From Pseudomonas laurylsulfativorans (GTDB lineage: Bacteria > Pseudomonadota > Gammaproteobacteria > Pseudomonadales > Pseudomonadaceae): a stretch of 64,000 nt of DNA. Location of the stretch: contig NZ_MUJK01000006.1 of NCBI RefSeq assembly GCF_002906155.1, forward strand, positions 1 through 64,000, written 5' to 3'. Made by a program: the position numbers and the translations under genes. Each line of letters starts with the position of its first letter. Position 1 is the first letter of the stretch. Under the pieces are notes generated by a model. It worked only from the letters and a program-made list of their open reading frames with translations, was not told the origin of the DNA and made no database searches. Positions 63,091 to 64,000 of the stretch are shown here, piece by piece.

Positions 63091-64000
63091 TGCAGGTGCT
63101 CATGCAGGCGGCGGGCTGCTTCCTGGCCGCTGAGCCATGCACCCTCTACACGCCCCGACAGGCACCAGTCGCCACAGGCATACAAGCCCAGGTCGGCATC
63201 GGCCAGGGTGCCCCATTCATGGCTGCTGTTGGGACGAGCGTAAAGCCAGCGGTGGGCGAGGCTGAAGGTAGGAGCGGGCATAGCGCTGTTCAGCAGTTCA
63301 GCGAACGCACCGTGCAATTGCTCGATCACCGCTTCCTTTGGCAAGTCGATGTGCTGGCGGCTCCACGCGCTGGTGGCGTGCAGCACCCAAGTATCGAGGG
63401 TGTTGTCGCGGCCCGGTTTGCTGCGATTGCGTGCGAGCCAGTCCAGTGGGCTGTCTTGTACGAAGCAGCCTTCCATGGGGGTATCCAGCGGGGTTTCGAA
63501 CGCCAGAGCAACCGCCCAGGTAGGGTCCATTTTCACCCCGGCTGCGGCACCGGCGAGCTTCGGCGCGGAGGCCAGTAACGCGGTTGCCTGAGGCGCCGGA
63601 GTAGCGATCACCACATGGCTGAATGGCCCATGGGTAAAGCCTTCGGCGTCTTGCAGGTGCCAGTGTTCTTCACCGCGATAGACCTCGGTGATGCGGCAAG
63701 CAAAATGCACTTCCAGATCGCCAAGTAAGGCGCGGGTGATAGCGCTCATACGCGGCGTACCGACCCAACGGGTCTGTTCGTCCGGCGACAGGTTGAGCAG
63801 GCCACCATGGAAGGTGTACAGCTGCGGGGTCCATTCGGCGACCCAGCCGTTGGCTTGCCAGCGCTGGACTTCCGTGACGAAGCGGCGATCGCGTGCGGTG
63901 AAATATTGCGCACCCATGTCCAGGGCACCCGCATCGCTGCGTTTGCTCGACATGCGTCCGCCACTGCCACGGCTTTTATCGAAAAGTTGAACGACATGCC
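63087..64000 (-). CDS. FAD-dependent oxidoreductase, 5' end beyond the window
   Basis: The frame is not limited to the ATG at 63953. It runs to the window edge with VVQLFDKSRGSGGRM before MSSKRSDAGALDMGAQYFTARD, the second half of a flavoprotein N-terminus (renalase/amine-oxidase-like family in Pseudomonas). The GxGxxG site itself lies outside, so the gene is partial here (304 codons seen). The C-terminus has LYACGDWCLSGRVEGAWLSGQEAARRL, the usual FAD-binding end. Confidence 0.9.
   Translation of the reverse strand, partial: HVVQLFDKSRGSGGRMSSKRSDAGALDMGAQYFTARDRRFVTEVQRWQANGWVAEWTPQLYTFHGGLLNLSPDEQTRWVGTPRMSAITRALLGDLEVHFACRITEVYRGEEHWHLQDAEGFTHGPFSHVVIATPAPQATALLASAPKLAGAAAGVKMDPTWAVALAFETPLDTPMEGCFVQDSPLDWLARNRSKPGRDNTLDTWVLHATSAWSRQHIDLPKEAVIEQLHGAFAELLNSAMPAPTFSLAHRWLYARPNSSHEWGTLADADLGLYACGDWCLSGRVEGAWLSGQEAARRLHEHLQ

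Noticed and set aside
1..64000. CRISPR array, prophage, insertion sequence or riboswitch
   Set aside because: No regularly spaced repeats, no phage structural or integrase genes, no transposase, and no known riboswitch aptamer were recognised anywhere in the window.

Overview
The window is chromosomal DNA of a Pseudomonas of the fluorescens group. This rests on gene order (holD-rimI, lolB-ispE-tRNA-Gln-prs-rplY-pth-ychF, hemA-prfA-prmC-moeB-murI), the mksFEB condensin, DUF6124 and TIGR02450 genes, and many REP pairs carrying the pseudomonad core GAGCAAGCTCGCTCC or variants. Coding is dense and GC-rich. I see no transposase, integrase, CRISPR array or plasmid function.

Layout: 5S rRNA end of an rRNA operon (1-170); LetA/LetB-like envelope lipid transport genes with LetA split in two (268-3833); mksFEB (4046-8848, minus); psi subunit/rimI; a small acidic protein, carbonic anhydrase, a SET protein, AtoE and MHS transporters; a BdlA-like soluble chemoreceptor behind a FliA-type promoter; a DUF6124 gene with a strongly structured leader (16817-17394). 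From 17758 to 24158 lies an orphan type VI secretion island. From 24249 to 41066: flavin reductase, cupin, AraC regulator, ddlA, ggt, a DUF2817 hydrolase, tRNA-Met, a polyamine-type ABC transporter with an amidase and divergent LysR regulator, an MCP and an Fsr-type exporter. Housekeeping blocks fill 41233-53222, followed by pagL. The right end (54009-62743, minus) is a tightly overlapped operon with photolyase, a MerR regulator without a B12 site, SDR, FAD oxidoreductase, DUF1365, Cfa-like methyltransferase and DUF2878. It resembles light/singlet-oxygen response and lipid-modification clusters. A TIGR02450 gene and a FAD oxidoreductase cut by the window edge close the sequence.

The most unusual part is the type VI island. 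A VgrG keeps its gp27-like base and a C-terminal DUF2345/TTR-like tail but lacks the gp5 spike. It is followed by a 257-residue glycine-zipper protein and a membrane partner. Then come degenerate VgrG-tail pieces, a second copy of the same tail truncated at both ends, a second 257-residue paralog (about 65% identical by hand count), a soluble DUF7079-like partner, and a third module reduced to a toxin-like C-terminal fragment plus a secreted immunity-like protein. A direct repeat of about 460 bp links the first two modules. I read this as a polymorphic effector/immunity array built by recombination at the VgrG tail.
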